Assembly: GCF_005780165.1 (NCBI RefSeq)
Contig: NZ_VAUV01000021.1
Coordinates: forward strand, 1-64,000
Source: Phragmitibacter flavus
Lineage (GTDB): Bacteria > Verrucomicrobiota > Verrucomicrobiia > Verrucomicrobiales > Verrucomicrobiaceae
Reading direction: 5' to 3'
Length of the DNA: 64,000 nt
How positions within the stretch are numbered: the stretch's first letter is position 1; every line of letters begins with the position of its first letter. The notes beneath the pieces are model-generated. The model was not told the DNA's origin. It did no database searches and saw nothing but the letters and a program-made list of their open reading frames with translations. The translations under genes and the position numbers were made by a program. This document shows positions 33,658 through 42,550 of this stretch, in pieces.

Positions 33658-36600
33658 TTACCGAAGCGAGCGAAGGTATTCGAAGAGGTCGGTGACTTGC
33701 TGGTCGGGGAGGGCGTCGATGAGCCCTTCGGGCATGAGGGAGCGGCGCAGGAATTTGGCTTCGCGGATGGCGGATTTGTTGATGCGCTGGTCTTCGGCTC
33801 CGACGGTGCGGAGGATGACGGCTTGTTGGTCTTGGGAGGCGAGGAAACCTTCGCGGATGGTGCCGTCCTTGAGTTCGACCCGGTAGATGTAATAGGCGCT
33901 TTCAAGGGCGGCGTTGGGGGTGAGGATGTTGCGCAGGATGGCTTCGGTGCCCATCGCGCCGACGCCGCTGAGGTCGGGTCCGATGTGATTGCCCTGACCT
34001 TTGATGAGATGGCAGCCCATGCAGATCATGGCGGTGAGTTTGCCGGCTTCGGCGTTGCCGGGTTTGCTGGCGAGGGCGCGGTGTTTGGCGAATTTGGCGT
34101 CGAGGACGGTGGCTTCTTCTGCGGTGAGGACGGGAGGGATGTCGGAGGTTTTGGCGGGTTGGGCTCCGGGTTGGAGTTTGCCCCAGACGTTGTCGCTGGA
34201 GGTGTTGAGGAGGAGATTGGGCGTGGAGTCGGGAAGGCCGCGATCAAAGCTGGCGCGGATTTGGTCGGGGGTGCGTTCGGTGTTCCAGACGCGGAAGTTG
34301 GACATGGCTCCACGGGTGCCGCTGGGTGCGGTGGACCAGGCGATGCGAGGATTTTCGATTTTTCGAGGGGCGGGTTTTTGGCTGATGCCGGTGGGTTCGC
34401 CGTCTTGATAAAGTTTCCAGATGCCGGCGGCATCGCGAGTGGCGGCGACATGGGTCCACATGCCGGGGGTGATGGGTTTTGAGGACACGACGGCGTCGGC
34501 GATTGGGGGGAAGGCGTAGACGCGGAAACGGCCGCCGAAGAAGTTGAGGTCGAGCTGGCCGGGGGCTCCGAAAATGCCGTCGGAGTTGCCGGGCTGGCGG
34601 GTATCGGGATCGAGTCGGATCCACGTTTCGACCGTCATGGGGCCTTCGAGGGTAAGGTTGATTTGGGTCCAGGCGTTTTCGGTGCCGTCGAGCATGAGAA
34701 CGTCGCGAAAGAGGCTGGAGGAGCTTTGAAGAAGAGCCGCGAGTTGAGGGTCGTTGGGCAGCAGAACTTGCAGGCGTTCGAGCAGGGAGGCGTCGAGGTC
34801 GATGGCATCAATGGTGCCGGATTGGGCGGCGTTGACGATGGTTTTGGCGGTGGATGGATTGGTTGCGAGCCGGTTGAGGGCGGTGCGGCGTTGGGAGGAG
34901 GGGAGTAAAGGCCAGAGGTCGAGGGTGAGGGTGGCGGCTTCGGCGGATTGGCTGCTGGTGAGGGCGAGGAGGGCGGAGTCGCGGATGGCGGGATCGGCGG
35001 AATTTTTGATGAGGTTGACCAGTAACGTGGTTTCACTGGTGCCGATTTCGGCGAGGGCGCGAAGGGCGGCGAGGGTATGCTCCGGTTTTTGGATGAGGGC
35101 GATGACTTGCGGTTCGACGGCGGTGAGTTTGAATCCGGCGGCGAGGTTTAACGCAAGGGCGGTATCGTTGATCTTGAAGAGATTGATGGTGGTTTCGGTG
35201 AGGAGGGGGGCGAGTTTAGTGGTGTCGAGTCGGCTACGAATCTGGAGGAGTGAATCGAGGACGGCGATGCGGGTGACGGGATTGTCGAGGGCGAGTTGCA
35301 GGGCTTCGATGACGCCGGGTTGATCGAGGTATTCAACGAGGCGGAGGATTTCGGCTTGTTCGGGGGCACGTTGAAGTTGGGGAAGGAGTTTGGCGACGCG
35401 GATGGCGCTGGACTGGGGTTCGAGGGAGAGGGTGGCGAGCAGGATGGCTTCGGTGGGAAGGTCGGTGGCGGCGGGGGAATCGAGAAACGTTTCGACGGCT
35501 AAAGGCTGTTTTTCGAGGGCCAGCCGGACGAGATAACGTTGGAATTCGCGTTCGTAGGCGGGACCGACTTTGATGATGTTTTGGGCTTTGTGGGATGAGG
35601 GGGCGGTGGGCGAGGCGAGGGGGGCTTCAGCGAGTGAAAGGAGGATTTGGAGGGATTGGGTTTGTTCGGCGGGGGTGAGTTGGGGATGGTTGAAGAAGAT
35701 GCCGGCGACGCGGGCGGTTTCGGCGCGGACTTCGGGATCTTGGTCTTTGGCGGTGTTGGCGAGGAGGGTGAGTGATTCGGCGGCGGTGATGTGTTTTGGT
35801 TGGTTGCCAAGGAGGCGGATGGTTTCGCGGCGGAGGTTGCGATTGGGGTTGGCGAGGAGGGCTTTGACGAATGGGTGGTCGAGATGCGGGGAGTTGAGGC
35901 CTTCGAGGGCCCAGAGGGCCTGGATGCTGGCGGCGGGGCTTCTTTTGCCGTTTTCGATGAGGGCGCGGAGGTCTTCAGCGAGGTCGGTTTTTTTCTGATC
36001 GACGACGGTTTGCCAGGCGAGGTGGCTTTGGGCGAGGGAGTCGTGGCCGAGTTTGGCGAGGAGTTCGTTGTTGGAGAGTTTGGTGAAGTCGGGGACTTGA
36101 TGCGGGGTTTTGGTTTTGGCTTTGATGCGCCAGATGCGGCCACGGATTTTGTCGCGCTCGGGGTGGTTGCGGGGGACTTCGTTGTGGGAGATGATTTTGT
36201 TATACCAATCGACGATGTAAACGCAGCCGTCGGGGCCGAGGGTGAGAGCGACGGGGCGGAACATTTCGTCGGTGGACTCGAGGAAATCGGGCAGATGTTC
36301 GGTGCGCCAGTGGGGTCCGTCGCGATGGAGTTTGATGGCGTTGATTTTCCGCGTGATGGGGTTGGCGACGAGCATGACATCGGCCCAGGGGGCAGGATAA
36401 GCGCCGTTGGCATCGGTGAGGGCGAGGCCGCTGAGGCCGGTGCCGCCGAGGCGGAAGTTGGTGATGCTGGGGAATTCGGGGGCGTAGCTTTTCCACTGTT
36501 TGTTGGAGCAGCCGGGGTAGTTGGCGTATTCGTGGAAGGGCATGACGGCGTAGCCAAAATCGTTGGCCTCCTGGATGAAAGCTTCGCCTTCGCCGTTGAG

Positions 36601-37983
36601 GACAAGACCCCAGATGTTGCAGGGGCCGTTGCTTGTGATGTCGAAGCCGGAGCCGTCGGGGCGGAATTTGGCCATGCGGGTTTGGTCGAACTTGATGGCG
36701 CGTTCGGGGGCGTCGTTGGGGCGGCGGACTTTGCCGTAGTTGAAGGCACCTTGGGCGAACCAGAGGTAACCTCCCGGGGCGCGGGTGAACTGGTGGGGGA
36801 AGAGGTGGGAATCCTGGACGCCGAAGCCGGTGAGGATGGTTTCGCGCTGATCGGCTTTGCCGTCGTTGTCGGTGTCTTTGAGGTAGACGATGTCGGGTCC
36901 ATGCAGGGCGTAGCAGCCGTCTTTATAAGGAAGAATGCCGAGGGGAATGGCGAGTCCGTCGGCAAACACGCGGGGTTTCTGGGGGCCGGGGGCAAAGGGG
37001 GCGTCGTAGACGAGGATTTTGTCTTTGGCGTGACTTTGATAGAGGGCATCGGCGGCGGCGGGGTTTTCATTGCCGTCGACGGGGTATTCCATGGCGGTCA
37101 TGGTCCAGAGGCGGCCGCGGTCGTCGAAATGCACGGCGATGAATTTACCGATGCCGGCGTCGGGGTCTTCGGCAGCGACGAGTTCGACTTCAAAACCGTC
37201 GGGGACCTTGAAGGTGGCGAGTTGTTCCTGCGGGGTTTTGGGGGTGACGGTGAGGGCGTTGCCTTCTTTGAGAGGGACTACGTTGGCGGAGGCTTTGGGT
37301 TTCTTTGCAGGGGGGTGGCCGACCTTGTCCCAATTGGGGGCGTTGGGAGTGGCGGGCAGCTCTTCGATGGTGACGTCTTTTACCTGCACCTGGGCGACGC
37401 CGCCGCTGTGGATCTGGATGGCGATCTTGCCGTCGAGGGCGATTTTGGGATCGGCTTCAGTGTAGTCGAGCGCGGGGACGTCGTTGATCCAGGTTTGGAT
37501 GCGTGGTCCGGTGGTAAGGATGCGGAAATCATTCCAGTCGTTTTTGATGACGGAGGATTGCACGGCAGCGAGATTGGCGGATTCACTGATGACTTTGTTG
37601 CGGCGCGATTCGTCATACATCTTGCCCCACCAGCCGTCGCCGGCATCAACCTGGTAGCCGCTCATTTCGGTGTTGTTGGGGACGCGTAAGCTGCGGATTT
37701 GAATGCCGCTGTTGATCATGCCGGTGGTGGGGTCGCCGGTGAGTTTGATTTTTAGACGCAGGTCGAAGTTGTGGTAGCTGCGGTTGGTGGCGAGGAAGAA
37801 ATTGTGGGGGATCTTTTCGGTGATTGAGCCGCCGGAAATGGCGCCATCTTTGACGGACCACCATTTGAGATCGCCTTCCCAGCCTTCGAGGGTTTTGCCG
37901 TCGAAGAGGGGCACGGGCGCAGCATTGGTGACTGGAGCGAGCGTAATGCAGGCGAAGGTGAGGAGGAGATGGAAAAGGCGCAT
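33658..37983 (-). CDS. Giant fusion: DUF1080 hydrolase, PVC propeller, HEAT repeats, LamG and CxxCH cytochrome
   Basis: 1441 residues from the ATG at 37981-37983, which gives a normal signal peptide (MRLFHLLLTFACITLAPVTN); frames extending upstream lack one. Order: DUF1080/3-keto-disaccharide hydrolase domain (about 25-210, FDGKTLEGWEGDLKWWSVKD); propeller with GKFIAVHFDDRGRLWTMTAM and DTDNDGKADQRETI (about 270-640); HEAT-like helices (about 660-1070); LamG/concanavalin-like domain (about 1090-1265, MTVETWIRLDPDT); and cytochrome c with CMGCH at 1321-1325 and a long C-terminal extension (LKDGTIREGFLASQDQQAVI). DUF1080 proteins act on 3-keto-glycosides in related bacteria, which suggests oxidation and hydrolysis fused in one protein. 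Periplasmic or cell-surface. Confidence 0.87.
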   Translation of the reverse strand: MRLFHLLLTFACITLAPVTNAAPVPLFDGKTLEGWEGDLKWWSVKDGAISGGSITEKIPHNFFLATNRSYHNFDLRLKIKLTGDPTTGMINSGIQIRSLRVPNNTEMSGYQVDAGDGWWGKMYDESRRNKVISESANLAAVQSSVIKNDWNDFRILTTGPRIQTWINDVPALDYTEADPKIALDGKIAIQIHSGGVAQVQVKDVTIEELPATPNAPNWDKVGHPPAKKPKASANVVPLKEGNALTVTPKTPQEQLATFKVPDGFEVELVAAEDPDAGIGKFIAVHFDDRGRLWTMTAMEYPVDGNENPAAADALYQSHAKDKILVYDAPFAPGPQKPRVFADGLAIPLGILPYKDGCYALHGPDIVYLKDTDNDGKADQRETILTGFGVQDSHLFPHQFTRAPGGYLWFAQGAFNYGKVRRPNDAPERAIKFDQTRMAKFRPDGSGFDITSNGPCNIWGLVLNGEGEAFIQEANDFGYAVMPFHEYANYPGCSNKQWKSYAPEFPSITNFRLGGTGLSGLALTDANGAYPAPWADVMLVANPITRKINAIKLHRDGPHWRTEHLPDFLESTDEMFRPVALTLGPDGCVYIVDWYNKIISHNEVPRNHPERDKIRGRIWRIKAKTKTPHQVPDFTKLSNNELLAKLGHDSLAQSHLAWQTVVDQKKTDLAEDLRALIENGKRSPAASIQALWALEGLNSPHLDHPFVKALLANPNRNLRRETIRLLGNQPKHITAAESLTLLANTAKDQDPEVRAETARVAGIFFNHPQLTPAEQTQSLQILLSLAEAPLASPTAPSSHKAQNIIKVGPAYEREFQRYLVRLALEKQPLAVETFLDSPAATDLPTEAILLATLSLEPQSSAIRVAKLLPQLQRAPEQAEILRLVEYLDQPGVIEALQLALDNPVTRIAVLDSLLQIRSRLDTTKLAPLLTETTINLFKINDTALALNLAAGFKLTAVEPQVIALIQKPEHTLAALRALAEIGTSETTLLVNLIKNSADPAIRDSALLALTSSQSAEAATLTLDLWPLLPSSQRRTALNRLATNPSTAKTIVNAAQSGTIDAIDLDASLLERLQVLLPNDPQLAALLQSSSSLFRDVLMLDGTENAWTQINLTLEGPMTVETWIRLDPDTRQPGNSDGIFGAPGQLDLNFFGGRFRVYAFPPIADAVVSSKPITPGMWTHVAATRDAAGIWKLYQDGEPTGISQKPAPRKIENPRIAWSTAPSGTRGAMSNFRVWNTERTPDQIRASFDRGLPDSTPNLLLNTSSDNVWGKLQPGAQPAKTSDIPPVLTAEEATVLDAKFAKHRALASKPGNAEAGKLTAMICMGCHLIKGQGNHIGPDLSGVGAMGTEAILRNILTPNAALESAYYIYRVELKDGTIREGFLASQDQQAVILRTVGAEDQRINKSAIREAKFLRRSLMPEGLIDALPDQQVTDLFEYLRSLR

Positions 37984-38217
37984 GGGAAGGAAAGACAAGG
38001 GAGGGGTGGGATGGAGGATACGTGGAATGATGACGAGGTCTGGCGGTGAGGCACCCACCATTAAACGATGAAAATCCACCTTGGGAAATCGGTGCATTTT
38101 CCAGAGTCTAGCGATGAAGGCGGGAAAGATGAAGGGGCATTTTATGAGACGTCTGATTGCACCAACATCCATCGACGATGAGTTGCGTGAGGAGAATTTG
38201 TCGGCTAGGAATTTTTC

Positions 38218-39162
38218 ATGCACATTCCTGAAGAGACCTCATCGGCGGTTCAAGATTCCTTGCTGGCCATCTGTTTGTTTGCCGCGTTTGCGGACGGGGA
38301 GAAATCGGAAGTGGAGCGGGAGGAAGTGCGTCGAGCGGCAGTGGATTTCGGATCGGAGAATCTTGGCATCTTGTCGCGAAAGATCCTGATGCGGAAGCTG
38401 TCGTTGCAGGAGGTGGCTGCGGGATTGGAATCGTCGCAGGACAAGTTGCTGGCTTATGAGATGGCGCTGGCGGTTTGTGAGTCGGACGGTGAGGTAAATG
38501 CGAGCGAGAGGGAGTTTTTGGACGAGTTGAAGGGACTGCTGGCGTTGAAGACGGAAGATGCGGGGGCGGTCGAGAAGGAAGTGGACGAGGTGGCGCTGGC
38601 TCCGGTGAGTGTGGTGCCGCCTCCGTTGCCGGTTGCGGCTGCCGGGCCGGAGAATGGCGGGATGATTTTGAAGTATGCGATTCTAAATGGGGCGCTGGAG
38701 TTGTTGCCGGAGACGTTGGCGACGATGGCGATTATTCCGATGCAGATGAAGATGGTGTATCGGATCGGCAAGACCCATGGGTTTGAGCTGGACCAGTCGC
38801 ACATCAAGGAGTTTTTGGGGACGATTGGGGTTGGGATGGGATCGCAGGTGATGGAGGGTTTTGCGCGCAAATTGATGCAGGGATTCGGCAAAAAACTGGG
38901 CGGCAAGATGGGTGGGAAGGTGGCCAATCAGTTGACGGGTTCGGCATTTTCTTTTGCGTCGACTTATGCGTTGGGCAAGGTGGCGGAGAGTTATTATGCG
39001 AGCGGGCGGAAGCTGGATGTGGCTTCAATCAGGGGAATGTTTGGGCCAATGAGGGACCAAGCCGAGCAGTTGCACGGGAAGTATCTGCCGGACATTCAGG
39101 CAAAGGCCGGGGAGTTGACACCGTCGAAGATTTTTTCGCTGGTGCGGGGTGGGGAGGTTTGA
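38218..39162 (+). CDS. TerB-like plus DUF697/EcsC-like protein
   Basis: A 314-residue protein. The first 100 residues are a TerB-like helical domain with two acidic repeats (FAAFADGEKSEVEREEVRRA and AVCESDGEVNASEREFLDEL). A Pro-rich linker (VSVVPPPLPVAAAG) leads to a DUF697/EcsC-like membrane-associated domain (about 150-280) with ILNGALELLPETLATMAIIP and MVYRIGKTHGFELDQSHIKE, then a glycine-rich helix pair. TerB domains occur in tellurite-resistance and stress modules and sometimes in phage-defence systems; nothing here shows which. It converges on the ParA-like gene, with only 36 bases between the stops. Confidence 0.82.
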   Translation: MHIPEETSSAVQDSLLAICLFAAFADGEKSEVEREEVRRAAVDFGSENLGILSRKILMRKLSLQEVAAGLESSQDKLLAYEMALAVCESDGEVNASEREFLDELKGLLALKTEDAGAVEKEVDEVALAPVSVVPPPLPVAAAGPENGGMILKYAILNGALELLPETLATMAIIPMQMKMVYRIGKTHGFELDQSHIKEFLGTIGVGMGSQVMEGFARKLMQGFGKKLGGKMGGKVANQLTGSAFSFASTYALGKVAESYYASGRKLDVASIRGMFGPMRDQAEQLHGKYLPDIQAKAGELTPSKIFSLVRGGEV

Positions 39163-39198
39163 GGGGGCGTTGGTGGCGATTGCTAGTGATTCAGCAGA

Positions 39199-40191
39199 TT
39201 ATTCGGGCCTCTTGTCCAGTGCATTAAGAATCTGCTCGGCAAGATCGCGAAAGTCTTCGCCACTGTCCTTCGCACTTTTAGAATGGGCACCAATTGCTCC
39301 ATCAGAGGGTTTCAACTTGAAGATCGGTTTGCGTGCTTCCATCGCCATTGGCATCAAGCTCCGGTAATGTTTTAAGAGGCCCAGGCAATTTGGGTCGTCA
39401 ACCGTTGAAGTGATGGAGTTGGGGGGCAGGCTCAAAACTTTTTCTCTAAACGTCGAAGGTATTTTCCTGGCCCACTTTTCATAGGCCCAAACAGGTTTGC
39501 TGTCGCGGATCCCAAACTGAATCACGACATAACCCAATGGCTGCATTGTCGCTTCGGGGAGGAGCAGATCGGGTGCAGGATTTTGTGTGAGCCGAATTCG
39601 CCAGTCTTTGCGCCAAGTGGTGAGCGTTGGCCCGAGGTTTCGAAGACCTTGGATGGAGAAAAGGTCGGGAGCCAGGGGGATTACGACGGCATCGGCACAA
39701 ATGAGTGCAGCGCGATTGATGGCTCCGAAATTAGGTCCCACATCGACGAGCACAAGGTCAGCTTCAAAACTATCGGCCGCTTGGCGGATAATCCGATACA
39801 GCGAACTGGTGACGCGGAATGCGGGCTCCTGTCGATCCAGACACTTGCCCCAAGCTTCAGAAAGGTTCGATTCAAAGTTGGAGAGGTTCAGGTCTCCAGG
39901 GATGAGGCGAATATTGGAGGAGATGTGTTGAAAGGGGGTGGGGCCGATGTCGCCGAGACCGCGAATAATGGGGGTAAGCGGTGCCATGATGCTCTGATCC
40001 TGGGCGTTGTCTGGATCCCACAATTTTTCGAGTTCCGGTTCGGTGAGGAACATCGAAGTCAGGTTCGCCTGAGGGTCGAGGTCCGCGACAAGGACACGTT
40101 TACCCATTTCGGCCAACATCCACGCGAGGTGATAGAGCAGCGTGGTTTTTCCTACGCCGCCCTTGTTGTTGAAGAAGGCAAGTGTCTTCAT
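39199..40191 (-). CDS. ParA-like ATPase paired with an AlbA_2 protein
   Basis: A 330-residue ParA/MinD-type ATPase with the deviant Walker A NNKGGVGKTT (signature K10, K15), Walker A' DLDPQANLT (D37-D39), and VLVDVGPNFGAINRAALICA. The C-terminal region (VWAYEKWARKIPSTFREKVL, GAIGAHSKSAKDSGEDFRDL) is longer than in plasmid ParA proteins. No parB or parS-like site is nearby. Its ATG overlaps the stop of the upstream AlbA_2 gene by four bases (ATGA), so the two are translationally coupled. I infer an accessory two-gene module, not chromosome partitioning. Confidence 0.9.
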   Translation of the reverse strand: MKTLAFFNNKGGVGKTTLLYHLAWMLAEMGKRVLVADLDPQANLTSMFLTEPELEKLWDPDNAQDQSIMAPLTPIIRGLGDIGPTPFQHISSNIRLIPGDLNLSNFESNLSEAWGKCLDRQEPAFRVTSSLYRIIRQAADSFEADLVLVDVGPNFGAINRAALICADAVVIPLAPDLFSIQGLRNLGPTLTTWRKDWRIRLTQNPAPDLLLPEATMQPLGYVVIQFGIRDSKPVWAYEKWARKIPSTFREKVLSLPPNSITSTVDDPNCLGLLKHYRSLMPMAMEARKPIFKLKPSDGAIGAHSKSAKDSGEDFRDLAEQILNALDKRPE

Positions 40192-41399
40192 CGCTGCAGG
40201 TGCTTCGGAATAATGGCGAGGAAGTGACTGGATTGATAGTCGAAACTGGGTGGCGGACTTTGGTTGTCGTTGAGTGCACGTTGGGCACGGGCGATGCCGC
40301 GCCCGAAGCGATTCACATACCCTAGGGTGTGCATAGCCTCGGCGATGATCGGATTTCGGTAAGCATTGACTCGAGGGAAATTCTCGGGGGAGGCGTCTCC
40401 ATACAATCCACCGGGGTTCTGAATCTCGATGCGATCGTTAAATTGGTAAAAACGAATCGGGCTGGTCGACTGATAATCCCTGTGCAGCACGGCATTCATG
40501 AGCAGTTCGCGAACTGCCTCGGGCGGGAAGTCGAAGACCGCTTGTTCGCGTAATTCTGAAACCGCCACAGGTCGTTGGGTGAATCGGCCTTTGAGAAAGC
40601 TATCCAATTCAGACAGGAGTGTGATGAGGCTACCTGTGAAGGTTTTTTCTGCCAGCACGGTGTCGGCAAGTTCGGGGCCGTCGTATTGGACGAACTGCAC
40701 TTTTGCGCCGGGGAAGAGGTCTAGGGGATCATAAGCGAAGACCAGCATGCCAGCATTGGTCGGGCAGTTGCGTTTGAGGTTGTAGAAGCGCAGCGCGGCA
40801 AGCTGTTCAGGAAGGTCCCTGTGGTTTTCTGCAATGACTTCCGCCGCGATGGCTTGCGGGCGGTAAGTGTGACGAAATGTTTCTGTATCGAGGCGTTCAA
40901 GATCACCTTCTGGGCAAGGTGTAACATCGAACGTCCGAAAATTTGCGGTCCTACGTTCGATCAGAACTCGTTCTTCTGATTCGCTGGCCACGCCCTTTCG
41001 TGGGCCGATCCGAATGTGGGTGCGTCCTTTGTATCGCACGGGTGGCATATCATTTGGGTGCACTTCCACCACGATGACTTCACCGTCTCCGCCTGGATGC
41101 GGCACACGGCTTACATTCATAACGGGGAGGGGCATGATGGCACCATCGGATCGGAGGCCCACCAGTTTTTCAAGCATTTCGGTGGATACCGACAGGCGAT
41201 AAGCTGGGTTGTTCTCGTCAATGCCGATAACCAAATAACCCGCGAGGCCCCGACCTGCCATGTCGTTGGAAAAGGCGCAGATGGCTTCACGAAACTTCTC
41301 GTTGTCCTGGGCCGCTCGAGTGAGCTCAACACGGTCTGCCTCGCCGCTTGAAATCAATTGCCTTAGGTCTTCGGATGTCATGTGCTTGAAGTCCACCAT
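40188..41399 (-). CDS. AlbA_2/Schlafen-like DNA-binding protein with RecG-like ATPase C-terminus
   Basis: About 403 residues from the ATG at 41397-41399; ATGs at 41453, 41438 and 41381 are alternatives. The N-terminal AlbA_2 domain reads DRVELTRAAQDNEKFREAIC, then GYLVIGIDEN and THIRIGPRKGVASESEERVL. The C-terminal part belongs to the HATPase_c_4/RecG-like group, with AVRELLMNAVLHRDYQSTSP, RIEIQNPGGLYG and YVNRFGRGIARAQ. Proteins of this group are often called predicted transcriptional regulators and are frequent in accessory islands. It is coupled to the ParA-like gene by a four-base overlap. Base composition is more balanced than in the genes on either side, which fits a transferred module. 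Confidence 0.88.
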   Translation of the reverse strand: MVDFKHMTSEDLRQLISSGEADRVELTRAAQDNEKFREAICAFSNDMAGRGLAGYLVIGIDENNPAYRLSVSTEMLEKLVGLRSDGAIMPLPVMNVSRVPHPGGDGEVIVVEVHPNDMPPVRYKGRTHIRIGPRKGVASESEERVLIERRTANFRTFDVTPCPEGDLERLDTETFRHTYRPQAIAAEVIAENHRDLPEQLAALRFYNLKRNCPTNAGMLVFAYDPLDLFPGAKVQFVQYDGPELADTVLAEKTFTGSLITLLSELDSFLKGRFTQRPVAVSELREQAVFDFPPEAVRELLMNAVLHRDYQSTSPIRFYQFNDRIEIQNPGGLYGDASPENFPRVNAYRNPIIAEAMHTLGYVNRFGRGIARAQRALNDNQSPPPSFDYQSSHFLAIIPKHLQR

Positions 41400-41474
41400 A
41401 GCGGGATTTGTTGAACATGATAGGATGATTGCATCCATTGTGTCCCGCGACACGCTGCGGAATTGGCTAATGAC

Positions 41475-42449
41475 TTACAGGATCAACATGCAGTCGCCGT
41501 AGCTGTAGAAGCGGTATTTTTGTTGGATGGCTTCTTGGTAGGCGCGGAGGATGAGGTCTTTGCCGGCGAGGGCGCTGACGAGCATCAACAGGGTGGATTT
41601 GGGGAGGTGGAAGTTGGTGATGAGGGCGTCGATGACTTTGAATTGATACGGCGGGTAGATGAAGATGTTGGTGCTGCCGGTGTCGGGGATGAGGCTGCCG
41701 TGTTTGGCGGCGATGCTTTCGAGGACGCGGGTGGCGGTGGTGCCGACAGCAATGACGCGGTTGGCGGCGTTGATCTCGGCGGCGGATTCGGAGGTCAGGG
41801 CGTAGTGCTCGGCGTGCATTTGGTGGTCTTGCACGTTTTCGGCTTTGACGGGTTGGAAGGTGCCGACGCCAACGTGGAGGGTGACGAACGAGTGGGGGAT
41901 TTGGCTGAGGATTTCAGGGGTGAAGTGGAGGCCGGCGGTGGGAGCGGCGATGGATCCGTCGTGTTGGGCGAAGACGGTTTGGTAGCGGGGTTTGTCGTCG
42001 TCGCGATCCTCGCGGTGCATGTAGGGAGGGAGGGCGAGATGCCCGTGTTGGTTTTCGTCGATGGGGTGGTCGAAGGTGAGGTCGCGGTCGCCGTTCTCGT
42101 GGATGAAGGTGACGGTGCCGGTGGAGGGGCCGATGTGAATGGTATCGTTGAGGCGCAGTTTGCGGCCGGGCTTGACCATGCAGCGCCAGTGGGTGGGGGT
42201 GATGGCTTCGAGGCGGAGAAGTTCTTTGGTGCCGTCGTTGGAGAAAAAGCGGGCGGGGACGACGCGGGTGTTGTTGAGGACGAGTCGGTCGCCGGGTTGG
42301 ATGAATTGGGGGAGGTCGGTGAAGTGGTGGTGGGAGATGGTTTGGCGGGCGCGGTCGACGACGAGCATGCGCGAGGCGGCACGATCGGGGAGGGGCTCAC
42401 TGGCGATGAGTTCTTCGGGGAGGTGGTAGTCGAAGTCGGAAGTGAGCAT
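41475..42449 (-). CDS. queA: tRNA preQ1(34) S-adenosylmethionine ribosyltransferase-isomerase
   Basis: A 324-residue enzyme that transfers and isomerises the ribosyl group of SAM to preQ1 in tRNA, giving epoxyqueuosine. The family starts LTSDFDYHLPEELIASEPLP and shows DRAASRMLVVDR, LNNTRVVPARFF, APTAGLHFTPEIL, VTLHVGVGTFQPV, and the C-terminal TNFHLPKSTLLMLVSALAG. It is somewhat shorter than the E. coli enzyme. The start codon is followed upstream by heptamer repeats (42454-42474). No other queuosine gene is in the window. Confidence 0.96.
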   Translation of the reverse strand: MLTSDFDYHLPEELIASEPLPDRAASRMLVVDRARQTISHHHFTDLPQFIQPGDRLVLNNTRVVPARFFSNDGTKELLRLEAITPTHWRCMVKPGRKLRLNDTIHIGPSTGTVTFIHENGDRDLTFDHPIDENQHGHLALPPYMHREDRDDDKPRYQTVFAQHDGSIAAPTAGLHFTPEILSQIPHSFVTLHVGVGTFQPVKAENVQDHQMHAEHYALTSESAAEINAANRVIAVGTTATRVLESIAAKHGSLIPDTGSTNIFIYPPYQFKVIDALITNFHLPKSTLLMLVSALAGKDLILRAYQEAIQQKYRFYSYGDCMLIL

Positions 42450-42453
42450 GAAA

Positions 42454-42474
42454 GGCTAAAGGATAAAGGATAAA
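42454..42474. repeat. Heptamer repeat at the queA start
   Basis: GGCTAAA, GGATAAA and GGATAAA follow in register, then GGCT. The array begins four bases upstream of the queA ATG, so it must lie in or next to the ribosome binding region. It belongs to the GGMTRAA family also seen at 42525, 43330, 44159 and 59436. Confidence 0.75.
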
Positions 42475-42515
42475 GGCTGGGAAAGATGGGCCCGATCTAA
42501 GTGGGTGCGGCTCTT

Positions 42516-42545
42516 GTTTTAGACTTTCGCCTTTATCCCTTATCC
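42516..42545. repeat. Left inverted arm flanking the SDR gene
   Basis: This 30-base stretch consists of GTTTTAGACTTTCGCC, TTTATCC and CTTATCC. It is the reverse complement of 43330-43359 in 27 of 30 positions. It ends five bases before the SDR stop codon (42551-42553). Read on the minus strand it is GGATAAG, GGATAAA and GGCGAAA plus flank. Confidence 0.7.
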
Positions 42546-42550
42546 TTTTC

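Noticed and set aside
35499-37689. Long open frames in other frames within the DUF1080-cytochrome gene
   Set aside because: They are Pro/Ser/Thr-rich or Gly/Val-rich shadows; the real frame shows five coherent domains and a signal peptide.
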